From the NCBI GenBank assembly GCA_964448135.1, contig CAYUVH010000032.1, positions 1 through 64,000 on the forward strand: 64,000 nt of DNA, read 5' to 3'. Under the pieces are notes generated by a model, which worked only from the letters and a program-made list of their open reading frames with translations, was not told the DNA's origin and did no database searches. This DNA comes from CAYUVH01 sp964448135 (GTDB taxonomy: Bacteria; Verrucomicrobiota; Verrucomicrobiia; Limisphaerales; UBA8199). A program made the translations under genes and the position numbers. Below are positions 32,261-41,019 of the stretch, piece by piece; position 1 is the first letter of the stretch; each line of letters begins with the position of its first letter.

Positions 32261-34252
32261 TCAGGCCAGTTTCACCTTGGCCTTGAGATTTTTAACGGTG
32301 GCCCGGCTGAGCTTGGCCACGATGCTGCGCGCGTGCTCCTCGGCGACGTTCACAAAAAGATGGCGCTCGCGCAGGTCCACCGTGCCGACCGCGGTCTTGG
32401 GCAGACCCGTATTGCCGAGGATGGTGTTCACAACGTCGGCGGCTTCGATGCCCATTTCCTTGCCGATGTTCATATAGAGGCGGGTCTGGCCTTCGGGCGT
32501 GCGATGGCTGGTCTTGGGCACGACGGCGGGTTTCTGTGCGGGTAAACCAGCGGGTGGCGCGACGGGCTTCGGCGGACGCGGGACCGCGGGAGCAGCGGGG
32601 ACCGCAGGGACAGCGGCGACCGGAGCGTCGGGGGAATCGGACGGCTTCGGCGCCTGGTCTTTGGCCGGCGCTGGCGTTGGGAAATTCTTTTTTGCCGGGC
32701 GATCAACCGGAGGCCGGAACGGGGAAGGGCCCGCCGGCGGGCCGCCAAACTTTCCGGGCGGACGCGGCCCGGAGGCGCGATCGCGGGGTTCAAAGCGGTC
32801 GCGGCGGGGCGGGCGCGATTCAAAGTCATCCTGGCGCGGTCCGCGAAAGTCACGGCGCTCCGGGCGGGCACGGGAATCGTCGCGGGAGAATGGACGGCGG
32901 TCATCGCGCCGGTCGCCAGCCCGGTCGTCCTGGACGGGAGCGGCCGCGGCAGCAGAAGTCGTTTCGCTGCATTGGAGCAGGTGCAGCAGCGCCGAGGCGA
33001 TGTCAGTGGAGCTGAAACCTTCTTCGAGCAGGTTTTCGAGGAGCTGATCCTGGCGCTTGAAGTCGCCGCTTTTCAGCGTGGCGCGGAGGCGGTCGAGAAA
33101 AACATTGGCGCGAGCTTCTTCCACCTGCGCGGCGGTCGGCGGGTGGGCGCGGGGAATGCGCACGTTCGTGTAGCGCTCGATGTTGCGGATCTGGAAGACT
33201 TCGCGGCCGGAAGCGAACGAGATCGCGCGGCCGCTGCGGCCTTTGCGCCCCGTGCGGCCGATGCGATGGACGTAGTCTTCGCCGTCGTAGGGGAGATCGT
33301 AGTTGAAGACGACTTCGATGTCGTCCACGTCAATGCCGCGGGCGGCGACGTCGGTGGCGACGAGGAATTCGAGGCCGGACTTCCGGAACTTGTTCATCAC
33401 GCGGTCGCGCATGGCCTGCGTCATGTCGCCGTGCAGGCGGTCGGCGGAATAGCCCTGGGCGTTCAGGTGCTCGACGAGGTCGTCCACCATGCGGCGGGTA
33501 TTGCAAAAAACGATGCCCAGCTTGAGATCGTGCAGGTCAATCAGGCGGGTGAGCAGCTCCACTTTGAAGCGGCGATCCACTTCGTAATAGACCTGCTCCA
33601 CGGTGGGGACGGTCAGCGCCTTCTGCTCGATGCGGATGCTTTGCGGGTCGCGAACATACTTCTCGATGAGCTGCTGGATCGGCTTGGGAATGGTCGCCGA
33701 GAAGAAGACGGTCTGGCGTTCCTTCGGCGTGGCCTGGAGGATCAGCTCGATGTCGTCGCGGAAACCCATGTTCAACATGACATCCACTTCGTCGAGGATG
33801 ACCATCTTCAAATTGTCGAGCCGGAGGGTGTTGCGGCGCATGTGATCCATCACGCGGCCGGGCGTGCCGATGACGATGTGCGCACCCTGGCGCAGGCCGT
33901 AAAGCTGGCGGTCGTAGGATTGCCCGCCATAAACCGGGAGCGCATGCAGCCCGCGCTTGAACAGGGCGAGTTTGTGGACTTCCTCGGAAACCTGCACCGC
34001 CAGTTCGCGCGTGGGGCAGAGGATGAGGATCTGGGTGGATTTGTCGTCCACGTCGACCTTTTCAATCGCGGGCGCGGCGAAAGCGACCGTCTTGCCGGAG
34101 CCGGTCTGGGACTGGCCCACGACGTCCTTGCCCTGCAGCAGCACGGGGATGGCCGCGGCCTGGATGGGCGCGGCCTGCTCGAAGCCGAGCTTGTCAATGG
34201 CCTTGAGCAGATCGTCGGAAAGGCCGAGTTCAGAAAAAAGTTTGGTGGTCAT
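32261..34252 (-). CDS. deaD: DEAD-box RNA helicase with DbpA-type RNA-binding domain, 663 aa
   Basis: The helicase core covers residues 1-370: QTGSGKT (Walker A), PTRELA, TPGRV, motif II, SAT, and RIGRTGRKGRSG. Motif II reads DEVD rather than DEAD. A long Arg/Asp- and Pro-rich disordered linker (about 430-590) is followed by a DbpA-like RNA-binding fold (TRLYMNIGKEMGI, then LRERHLFVNVAEEHA). This is the DeaD/CsdA architecture, implicated in ribosome assembly and mRNA turnover at low temperature. The linker is GC-repetitive. Confidence 0.92.
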   Translation of the reverse strand: MTTKLFSELGLSDDLLKAIDKLGFEQAAPIQAAAIPVLLQGKDVVGQSQTGSGKTVAFAAPAIEKVDVDDKSTQILILCPTRELAVQVSEEVHKLALFKRGLHALPVYGGQSYDRQLYGLRQGAHIVIGTPGRVMDHMRRNTLRLDNLKMVILDEVDVMLNMGFRDDIELILQATPKERQTVFFSATIPKPIQQLIEKYVRDPQSIRIEQKALTVPTVEQVYYEVDRRFKVELLTRLIDLHDLKLGIVFCNTRRMVDDLVEHLNAQGYSADRLHGDMTQAMRDRVMNKFRKSGLEFLVATDVAARGIDVDDIEVVFNYDLPYDGEDYVHRIGRTGRKGRSGRAISFASGREVFQIRNIERYTNVRIPRAHPPTAAQVEEARANVFLDRLRATLKSGDFKRQDQLLENLLEEGFSSTDIASALLHLLQCSETTSAAAAAPVQDDRAGDRRDDRRPFSRDDSRARPERRDFRGPRQDDFESRPPRRDRFEPRDRASGPRPPGKFGGPPAGPSPFRPPVDRPAKKNFPTPAPAKDQAPKPSDSPDAPVAAVPAVPAAPAVPRPPKPVAPPAGLPAQKPAVVPKTSHRTPEGQTRLYMNIGKEMGIEAADVVNTILGNTGLPKTAVGTVDLRERHLFVNVAEEHARSIVAKLSRATVKNLKAKVKLA

Positions 34253-34493
34253 AAAATGGCACGGGCCGGAAATGTGTTCAAAAAGGCGCTTCCGGGATTG
34301 AATAGTATCACGGAACGAGGCTCACCCGAAGACTTACCACGTGCTGGAAGCGACAAAAGGTCTATCCGACGCCTACAGGGTGGACTTTTCCCCACAAAAC
34401 GCAAGGGGAAACGAATAAGGCGGAAAGCTCCAAGGACCAAGCGCCAAGCACCAGAGAAACTTCAAACTTCAAATTCCAAACCTCAAGGGCGCG
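34253..34493. repeat. Intergenic gap with word-like repeat (CCAAGCACCAGAGAAACTTC)
   Basis: The gap upstream of the helicase gene holds no ORF. Bases 34428-34490 are built from shifted words such as CCAAGGACCAAGCGCCAAGC and TTCAAACTTCAAATTCCAAA, a type of intergenic repeat I recall from Planctomycetes and Verrucomicrobia genomes. Confidence 0.55.
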
Positions 34494-35723
34494 CTAGTTT
34501 TCGGCCATCGCGCGGCCGGCAAGGTGGCCGGTGGTCCAGGCGGATTGGAAATTGAAGCCCCCGGTGAGGGCGTCGATGTCGAGGAGTTCGCCGGCGAAAT
34601 AGAGGCCCGGGGTGAGGCGGCTTTCCATGGTGCGGAAGTTGACTTCGTTGAGCGAGACGCCGCCGCAGGTGACGAATTCGTCCTGGTTGAGGGTCTTGCC
34701 GGTGATGCGGACCTCGGTGAGCTGAAGTTGCTGAATGAGACGATGACGGGCGGCCTTGGGGAGGTCGGCCCAGCGGGTTTCGCGCGGGATGCCCGCGGCG
34801 AGCACGAGATTCTGCCAGAGGCGCGCGGCAAGCGGGGCGATGGGGGCATTGACGATCTGGCGGGCGGGCTGGGCGGCGCGGCGGGAATCGAGTTGAGCGG
34901 CGAGGGCTTCGGCGTTGAGGTGCGGGAGCCAGTTGAGACGGAGCGTGGCCTGGTAATTCGCGTCGTGAAGTTCGCGCGCGCACCAGGCGGAGAGTTTCAG
35001 GATGGCGGAACCGCTGAGACCGGAGTGCGTGAGCAGCAGCGGGCCGGATTCGCGGCGGCGAAACTCGGGGAGCGAGGCTTCGACGGAGGGGACACTGATG
35101 CCGGAGAGCTCGCGCAGCCAGGTTTCGGCGATATGAAACGTGAACAGCGAAGGCACGGGCGGCTGAAGCGTATGCCCGAGCGAGACGGCGAGCGCGCCGG
35201 CGGCGGGGACGCGGCAACCGCCCATCGCCAGCAGCAAACGATCGCAGCTCATGGGCGCGGCGTTTTCGAAGCGCAATTCGAAACCGCCCTGCTCGAGGCG
35301 CACGATGGCCGTGGGGCCGCGATGGGCAAGGAGTTCGACGCCGCGTGTACGCGCGGCGTCCATGAGGCAATCAATGACGGTGGCCGAGGAATCCGTGACG
35401 GGGAACATGCGGCCGTCGGATTCCGTTTTGAGTTTCACGCCGCGGGACTCGAACCACTCGACCGTGTCGCGCGGTTGGAAGGAATGGAACGCCGCGAGCA
35501 ACGCCTTGCCGCCGCGCGGATAAAAAGTAACGAGCTGGCGCGGATCGAAACAGGCGTGTGTGACATTGCAACGCCCGCCGCCGGAAATGCGCACCTTGGC
35601 AAGAAAGTGGGAGGTCTTTTCCAGCAACGTGACGCGGACGCCCGGCGAGGTTTCGGCGCAGGTGATCGCCGCGAAGAATCCCGCGGCGCCTCCACCCACG
35701 ACCACAACGTGACTTCTACTCAT
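34494..35723 (-). CDS. NAD(P)/FAD-dependent oxidoreductase, HI0933/BaiN family, 409 aa
   Basis: The N-terminal dinucleotide fold begins VVVVGGGAAGFFAAI and binds FAD. KVRISGGGRCNVTHA is the signature of the HI0933/YhiN/BaiN group, and the C-terminus has GGVSLNEVN, GLYFAGELLDIDALTGGFNFQSA. The physiological substrate of most members is unknown; gut homologues reduce bile-acid derivatives. The length is standard. A tiny GNAT-like fragment lies 15 bases upstream on the same strand. Confidence 0.9.
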   Translation of the reverse strand: MSRSHVVVVGGGAAGFFAAITCAETSPGVRVTLLEKTSHFLAKVRISGGGRCNVTHACFDPRQLVTFYPRGGKALLAAFHSFQPRDTVEWFESRGVKLKTESDGRMFPVTDSSATVIDCLMDAARTRGVELLAHRGPTAIVRLEQGGFELRFENAAPMSCDRLLLAMGGCRVPAAGALAVSLGHTLQPPVPSLFTFHIAETWLRELSGISVPSVEASLPEFRRRESGPLLLTHSGLSGSAILKLSAWCARELHDANYQATLRLNWLPHLNAEALAAQLDSRRAAQPARQIVNAPIAPLAARLWQNLVLAAGIPRETRWADLPKAARHRLIQQLQLTEVRITGKTLNQDEFVTCGGVSLNEVNFRTMESRLTPGLYFAGELLDIDALTGGFNFQSAWTTGHLAGRAMAEN

Positions 35724-35738
35724 GGAATCGGGCGGTGT

Positions 35739-35882
35739 TCAAAAATCTTCGGCCAGCAAGGCCCAACGCTCATGGTCGCACCAGCGGCCGTGCAGCGCGC
35801 GGCTGCGGCGAATGGCGGAATTGAGCGCCGCGCGGTCGGCGGCAACGGGAGGCCGGATGGTTACCGGAATTGGCGCAGTCAT
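35739..35882 (-). pseudogene. Small ORF resembling a GNAT acetyltransferase N-terminus, 47 codons
   Basis: From the ATG at 35880-35882 the minus strand encodes a start like that of RimJ/RimL-type acetyltransferases (VTIRPPVAADRAALNSAIRR, then SRALH). It diverges and stops after 47 codons, before any acetyl-CoA site. It is probably a truncated remnant, 15 bases upstream of the flavoprotein gene. Confidence 0.4.
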
Positions 35883-35997
35883 GGAGGAGTTATCGTAATA
35901 GCAGCGGGGAATCGCCGCACCATAACATTTTCACGCGCGCCAACTTTCCCACAGCAGCACGTTGCCTCCCCAGAGCCACTGCCGTAAATTGTGCCGT

Positions 35998-38118
35998 ATG
36001 GGTGCCGAAATCCGTTTTCTTGTTTGTCCGCCGGATGCCTACCAGGTGGACTATGTCATCAATCCCTGGATGGAGGGCAATGTCAGCCGCTCATCGCCGG
36101 AATTGGCCGGCGAGCAATGGCGGGCGCTGGTGGCGCTGTTGAAGAAATGCGGCGCAAAGGTGGACACGGTGGCGGCGCAGGCGGGGCTGCCGGACATGGT
36201 TTTCACCGCGAACGCGGGTTTGGCCGTCGGCAAGAAGGTGGTGCTGAGCCGATTTTTGCACGCGGAGCGGCGCGGGGAGGAGGAGCATTTCCGAAAGTGG
36301 TTCAAGGACCATGATTTCGAGGTGTTCGAGCTGCCGCCGGACCTGCCGTTCGAGGGCGCGGGTGACGCCCTCATGGACCAGCATCGCGGAAAGTTATGGG
36401 CGGCGTATGGTTTTCGCAGCGAGCTGGACGCGCATCCGCACCTGGCGAAGTGGCTGAATCTTGAGACGACTTCCCTGCGGCTGATTGATCCGCGCTTTTA
36501 CCATCTCGACACGTGCTTTTGCCCGCTAGAGGGCGGACACGTTCTTTATTTTCCGCAGGCATTCGACGCCTATTCCAACCGGTTGATCGAGCAGCACGTT
36601 CCCGCCGAACTGCGCATCGCCGTGGCCGAGGCGGACGCGGTGAAATTCGCGTGCAACGCCGTCAACCTGGGCCGGCGCATCATCATGAACGCGGCCGGCG
36701 CGGAGTTGCGCGGGCGGCTGGAGGGCGCCGGCTTCGAAGTGCTGGAAACGCCGCTCAGCGAATTCATGAAATCCGGCGGCGCGGCGAAGTGTCTCACGCT
36801 GCGCCTCACCGAACCGGCGCCCGCTGGCGCGAAAGCGGCCACGACGGTGCAGAGCCGCGAATTGAAGCTGGAAGGTCATCTGCTTGATTCGGGCCTGCTC
36901 GAAAGCGCGCTCGAGCTCACCGTCCAGAGCGGCGGCAGTTTTCAGATTCTGCATTTCACACTCGGCAAACAGCGCCAAAGCACGTCGGATGCGGACATCC
37001 GCATTTCCGCTCCTTCCGCCGAGGTGCTCGACAAAATCGTCGGCCACATGATCGAGTTGGGCGCAGTCGCCGGCTCCCGCACCGAGGCGGATGCCCAGCT
37101 CAAACCGGTCACCAAGGACGGTGTCGCACCGGATGATTTCATGTCCACGACCATCTATCCGACCGAGGTGCGCGTGCAAAAGAAATGGGTGCCGGTGGAA
37201 AACCAGCGCATGGACGGCGTGATCGTGGTGGACAAGGAAAAGAAAACGGCGCGGTGCGCGTTGTTTCGCTCGCTCAAAACCGGCGAGCACGTGGTGGTCG
37301 GCAGCAAAGGCGTGCGCATGGTGCGCAAAACGGAGACGCGCGACGTGCGCACGGGCGCTCAAACCGGGCACGAGCACGAATTTTCCTTCATGGGCGCGGG
37401 TGTTTCGAGCGAACGGCGCGTGGAATTGCTCGTGGACCGCATTTCATGGGAGATGCACCGCATTCGCGAGCAGGGCGGCAAGATCGTCGTGGTGCCGGGG
37501 CCGGTGGTCATTCACACCGGCGGCGGCGAGCATCTCGCGTGGCTCGTGCGCGAGGGTTACGTGCAGGCGCTCCTCGGCGGCAACGCGATCGCGGTGCATG
37601 ACATCGAGCAATCGTTGCTCGGCACTTCGTTGGGAGTGGATTTGAAACTGGGCACCTCGGTGGAAGGCGGACATCGTCACCACCTCAAAGCCATCAACAC
37701 GATCCGCGGTTGTGGCGGCATTGCGCAGGCGGTCGAACAGGGCGTGCTCACACGCGGCACCATGTACGAATGCGTGCGAAAGAATGTTCCGTTTGTGCTG
37801 GCGGGTTCGATTCGCGACGATGGGCCGCTGCCCGAAACGCAGATGGATTTATTGCAAGCGCAAGAAGGCTACGCCCGCCTGCTCAAAGGGGCGGATTTGA
37901 TTCTGATGCTGTCCTCCATGCTGCATTCCATCGGCGTCGGGAACATGACACCCGCCGGTGTGCGGCTCGTGTGCGTGGACATCAATCCGGCCGTCGTAAC
38001 GAAGCTCAGCGACCGCGGCTCCATCGAGTCGGTGGGCGTGGTGACGGATGTGGGACTTTTCTTGAATCTGCTGACGCAGCGATTGATGAGACTGGATGGA
38101 GAAACAAAGGAGGGATAG
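35998..38118 (+). CDS. Bifunctional arginine dihydrolase / ornithine cyclodeaminase (AgrE/ArgZ type), 706 aa
   Basis: The ATG at 35998 gives a protein almost exactly the length of Nostoc AgrE. The N-terminal 280 residues form an amidinotransferase-type domain with candidate catalytic residues Asn22 (YVINPWM), Asn72 (FTANAG), Glu119/Asp123 (FEGAGD), His169 (FYHLDTCF) and Cys265 (AAKCLTLRL). The remainder is the TIGR00300 (LOR/SDH-like) region with an NAD-binding part. Known members convert arginine to ornithine, CO2 and ammonia, then ornithine to proline. That would let arginine serve as nitrogen store and proline source. It is a single gene with its own intergenic region. Confidence 0.9.
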   Translation: MGAEIRFLVCPPDAYQVDYVINPWMEGNVSRSSPELAGEQWRALVALLKKCGAKVDTVAAQAGLPDMVFTANAGLAVGKKVVLSRFLHAERRGEEEHFRKWFKDHDFEVFELPPDLPFEGAGDALMDQHRGKLWAAYGFRSELDAHPHLAKWLNLETTSLRLIDPRFYHLDTCFCPLEGGHVLYFPQAFDAYSNRLIEQHVPAELRIAVAEADAVKFACNAVNLGRRIIMNAAGAELRGRLEGAGFEVLETPLSEFMKSGGAAKCLTLRLTEPAPAGAKAATTVQSRELKLEGHLLDSGLLESALELTVQSGGSFQILHFTLGKQRQSTSDADIRISAPSAEVLDKIVGHMIELGAVAGSRTEADAQLKPVTKDGVAPDDFMSTTIYPTEVRVQKKWVPVENQRMDGVIVVDKEKKTARCALFRSLKTGEHVVVGSKGVRMVRKTETRDVRTGAQTGHEHEFSFMGAGVSSERRVELLVDRISWEMHRIREQGGKIVVVPGPVVIHTGGGEHLAWLVREGYVQALLGGNAIAVHDIEQSLLGTSLGVDLKLGTSVEGGHRHHLKAINTIRGCGGIAQAVEQGVLTRGTMYECVRKNVPFVLAGSIRDDGPLPETQMDLLQAQEGYARLLKGADLILMLSSMLHSIGVGNMTPAGVRLVCVDINPAVVTKLSDRGSIESVGVVTDVGLFLNLLTQRLMRLDGETKEG

Positions 38119-38128
38119 CCCCTGGCCA

Positions 38129-38371
38129 TCACTGTTTACAGTGCTTCCTGATGAACTTTCGCAGGTCATCGGGATCGGTTTGCGACCAAACGGATCCGCA
38201 TTTCAGACACGCGAAGCTCTCCAATTCCAACAGGGTGCCGTGAGTCAGTGCGAGGGCGAGAAATCGAAGGCCCTCGGGCTCAAATTGGGCGGCGGAAAAA
38301 ATTCCGTCGTTGTTCTGGGAAATCCGGCCTCGCGTAATTTCCGAACTGCCACACTTGAAACATTTCTTCAT
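38129..38371 (-). CDS. Small zinc-ribbon protein, 80 aa
   Basis: Two cysteine pairs, CFKC (residues 4-7) and CLKC (about 55-58), bracket a 45-residue beta-rich segment, so one structural zinc is likely. The rest is soluble. It converges with the AgrE-like gene (ten-base gap) and follows a methyltransferase gene by 39 bases. The function is unknown. Confidence 0.7.
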   Translation of the reverse strand: MKKCFKCGSSEITRGRISQNNDGIFSAAQFEPEGLRFLALALTHGTLLELESFACLKCGSVWSQTDPDDLRKFIRKHCKQ

Positions 38372-38410
38372 TTGTCCTCCGGGTTGGGTTCGCTGTTTTG
38401 TTTGATCGGG

Positions 38411-39193
38411 TCAATGCCGCGGTGCATCGCTGACGATCAAACGCAAAGAGCCTTCGAAGAAGGGTTTTGTCCGCCACTGGCTGTACTTCCGATCCCAGGC
38501 GCCGGATTTCAAGTCATTACCGAGCGATTCCACAAAACGCGCCTGATCTTCGTCCGACACGAAACTCCACGCCGACTGCGATCTTCTCACGGCGGGATCG
38601 AGAAAGGATTCCGGCCGGGCGTAATAGGCTTCGTTAAAACCGTCAACACACCCCCCCGGAATCGGGATGGCTTCCACGCGCACCGCGCCGCCGAGACAAC
38701 CCGAGATTTTTTCGATGGTGGGAAAGCGACGCTGCTCGACCGCGATCATTTTCGGAACATAGTCCGCGAGCCAGAAACGATGCAGGGCGTCGCCATCGAA
38801 CGTGAGGATGACGATGGGGCCGCGCGTGACCCGTCGCAGTTCCGCAAGGCCCCGATCGAGGTCCGGCCACTGATGCACGGTGATCATCGCCATCGAGGCG
38901 TCCACGGACTGGTCATCCAGCGGCAGTTGCTCCGCCGCGGCGTGAATCGCCGGCGCCAGGTGTGGGGGACGTTGGGCGCGCATCGTTGCCGAAGGTTCCA
39001 CGGCGATGACGTGGCGGTCTTCCGGTTCATACGATCCGGCGCCCGCGCCGACATTCAGGACCGAGCGCGCGCCACCCAGAGCGTTATGCACCCGGGCGGC
39101 GATCCGGGGATCGGTGCGGCGCATGCGAGTGTAACCCTGCCCGTGAACACTGTAGTCCACGTCGCCCGCCGGAACTTGAAGAAGTGAATTCAT
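38411..39193 (-). CDS. Class I SAM-dependent methyltransferase (Methyltransf_11-like), 260 aa
   Basis: Motif I reads SVLNVGAGAGSYEPED. VIAVEPSATM follows as motif II, then DASMAMITVHQW as the catalytic-side strand, and RVTRGPIVILTFDGD. This is the pattern of small-molecule or lipid-type methyltransferases. The ATG at 39193 is preferred over two upstream ones because conserved sequence begins just after it. Its start region overlaps the 5' flank of the divergent SUI1 gene. The substrate is unknown. Confidence 0.85.
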   Translation of the reverse strand: MNSLLQVPAGDVDYSVHGQGYTRMRRTDPRIAARVHNALGGARSVLNVGAGAGSYEPEDRHVIAVEPSATMRAQRPPHLAPAIHAAAEQLPLDDQSVDASMAMITVHQWPDLDRGLAELRRVTRGPIVILTFDGDALHRFWLADYVPKMIAVEQRRFPTIEKISGCLGGAVRVEAIPIPGGCVDGFNEAYYARPESFLDPAVRRSQSAWSFVSDEDQARFVESLGNDLKSGAWDRKYSQWRTKPFFEGSLRLIVSDAPRH

Positions 39194-39282
39194 GGTCCGA
39201 ATTTCTCCGGGGTCCATCCTGCCCACGCTCAAGGGATTTGCAATCCCCCGCCTCACTCTGCAAAGTAATCGTAGCTAAACAC

Positions 39283-39666
39283 ATGAGCGCATCCGATCGC
39301 ATTCCCACCGATGGCGGGCAACCCCTCAGCCACAACCCCTTTGCCTCCCTCTCCAGCGAGGGCCTGGCGCCGGGACCGGATAAACTGATCGAACCCGCCG
39401 GCGGCAAGACCAAGTTAAAAAACCGCGGCCGGGTGGACATCATCCGCCAAAAAGCCGGCCGCGGAGGCAAGACGGTTACCGTTGTGACGGGATTCGTCGG
39501 CATCGGCCTGCCGGAAAAGGAAGATCTCGCGCGCAAAATGCAGAAGGCGTGCGGCGTCGGCGGCACGGTCAAGAACGGGCAGATTGAGATTCAGGGCGAC
39601 AAGCGGGAGGAAGTGGCGCGCATTTTGGAAGAGGCGAATTTTCGGCCGGTATTTGCGGGAGGGTGA
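39283..39666 (+). CDS. yciH: SUI1/eIF1-like translation factor (YciH family), 127 aa
   Basis: The C-terminal 75 residues form a SUI1 domain: GGKTVTVVTGFVGIGLPEKE, then LARKMQKACGVGGTVKNG, IEIQGDKREEVARIL. Bacterial members bind the 30S subunit and bias start-codon selection, at least in E. coli. The ATG at 39283 is chosen since upstream residues are not conserved in character. The N-terminal 50 residues are low-complexity, and a basic patch (KTKLKNRGR) precedes the domain. The gene stands alone. Confidence 0.9.
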   Translation: MSASDRIPTDGGQPLSHNPFASLSSEGLAPGPDKLIEPAGGKTKLKNRGRVDIIRQKAGRGGKTVTVVTGFVGIGLPEKEDLARKMQKACGVGGTVKNGQIEIQGDKREEVARILEEANFRPVFAGG

Positions 39667-39772
39667 AGTTAATGACGAAGCACGAATGACGAATGTCGAA
39701 AGAAGCTCGAAGCCCGAAAGGTTGAAGTCCTCGGATTTCGGATTTCCTTCGGCATTTGCCATTCCTGTTTCG
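39667..39772. repeat. Word-like repeat (ATGACGAAGCACGAATGACG)
   Basis: The gap between two converging genes is filled by shifted ATGACGAA / CGAATGTCGAAAG words and their partial inverse (TTTCGTCATTCC at the right). It belongs to the same family as 28425-28482 and 50060-50195. Confidence 0.65.
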
Positions 39773-40402
39773 TCATTCCAGTCGATACGCCGCCCGTAGC
39801 GTCGTCCTCCCCTCCGCCTCCCATTGCCGCTCGAAATCGGTTTTGAACGCCACCAACTCCGCCGGCGCGTCCACCGGCTTGAACCATTGCGTAACCCCGG
39901 CGAAGACCTCGACCATCTGCCCAAAATAATCCGCGTCATCCGTGCGCAGATACACAACTCCGCCGGGCACCAGCGCCGCTCGCGCCACCTCGGGAAATCG
40001 TTCGTTGATAAGCCGGTGCCGACGATGTTTCCGCTTCGGCCAGGGATCGGGAAAATAAACGTGCACCGCCGAGGCCGACTGGCGGGGCAGCAGGTATTCC
40101 AAAAAGTAAAACGACTCGATGCGCAGGCAACGAAGATTGGTCAACCCGGCGCGCCGCCCCTTGCGATCGAGCTTGCGCAGCCTGCCCAGCAACCGTTCGA
40201 TGCCGATGAAATTCCGCTCCGGATGCGCCCGCGCATAATCCGCGAGAAACGATCCGTCGCCGCTGCCGAGTTCGATTTCGAGCGGTTGAGCGCGTGTGAA
40301 GAGCGGGGCCAATTCGATCCGCTCAATGATCCCTGGCAGATCGTAAATCAGGCTCGGACTCCGTGTGTCGGCAAGTGAGTTGGATTCCATGCGGGCAGTC
40401 AA
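39773..40402 (-). CDS. trmB: tRNA (guanine-N7-)-methyltransferase
   Basis: TrmB methylates G46 in the variable loop of tRNA. The 209-residue protein has the SAM-binding motif LEIELGSGDGSFL, the acidic IGIER segment and the hallmark HVYFPDPWPKRKHRRHR. The late GGVVYLRTDDADY segment is also present. Length and motifs are standard. It is followed by an Ogt gene 79 bases upstream on the same strand, without evident coupling. Confidence 0.95.
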   Translation of the reverse strand: MTARMESNSLADTRSPSLIYDLPGIIERIELAPLFTRAQPLEIELGSGDGSFLADYARAHPERNFIGIERLLGRLRKLDRKGRRAGLTNLRCLRIESFYFLEYLLPRQSASAVHVYFPDPWPKRKHRRHRLINERFPEVARAALVPGGVVYLRTDDADYFGQMVEVFAGVTQWFKPVDAPAELVAFKTDFERQWEAEGRTTLRAAYRLE

Positions 40403-40480
40403 TGGGCATCCAGCTTACACAAAGCAAACGGTGAAAGCCAAGACTGCCTGCCCGCCTGGCTCAAGCCGGAATACCACAAT

Positions 40481-40978
40481 TCATACGCCTTCCAGCGCCA
40501 GCAATCGTTCCTTCGTCTTCAGCCCTCCCGCGAATCCAGTCAACTTGCCGGACGCGCCAATGACACGGTGGCAGGGGACGATGATGGAGATGGGATTCCG
40601 ACCGATGGCCGCGCCAACCGCGCGGACGGCTTTGGGCTTGCCGATCTGTCTGGCGACGTGTCCGTAACTACAGGTCTCCCCAAAAGGAATTGTCTTTAGC
40701 GCCTGCCAGACTTTGGCTTGGAAATCCGTGCCACACGTCGCCAGCGGCACCGTGAACTTCTTCCGCTTTCCGGCGAGATACTCGCCCACTTCGCGCTCCG
40801 CCTGCGCGAGCACAGGATGTTCATCATGCTTCAGCAGCGGCCCCAGCGGCACGCGCTTGGGTTTGTCCTTCTCCCACAGGATCGCCGCGAGGCCCTTGTC
40901 ATTCGCCACCAGTTTCAATTTACCGACCACTGTCGGCATCGTTTTGTAATAATAGTTCCTTGTCGCTTTCATGTTCAT
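40481..40978 (-). CDS. ogt: Methylated-DNA-protein-cysteine S-methyltransferase
   Basis: This suicide enzyme moves methyl groups from O6-methylguanine to its own cysteine. The active site IIVPCHRVIG and the helix-turn-helix FQAKVWQALKTIPFGETCSYG are intact, and the Asn-Pro hinge (GRNPISIIVPC) is present. The 165-residue length matches Ogt/AGT. It lies 41 bases downstream of the Ada-AlkA fusion gene on the same strand, so both are probably one alkylation-response operon. Confidence 0.94.
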   Translation of the reverse strand: MNMKATRNYYYKTMPTVVGKLKLVANDKGLAAILWEKDKPKRVPLGPLLKHDEHPVLAQAEREVGEYLAGKRKKFTVPLATCGTDFQAKVWQALKTIPFGETCSYGHVARQIGKPKAVRAVGAAIGRNPISIIVPCHRVIGASGKLTGFAGGLKTKERLLALEGV

Positions 40979-41019
40979 TTCCTCAAATTCGTGTTCATTG
41001 GCGGTTTAAAATCATTTCT

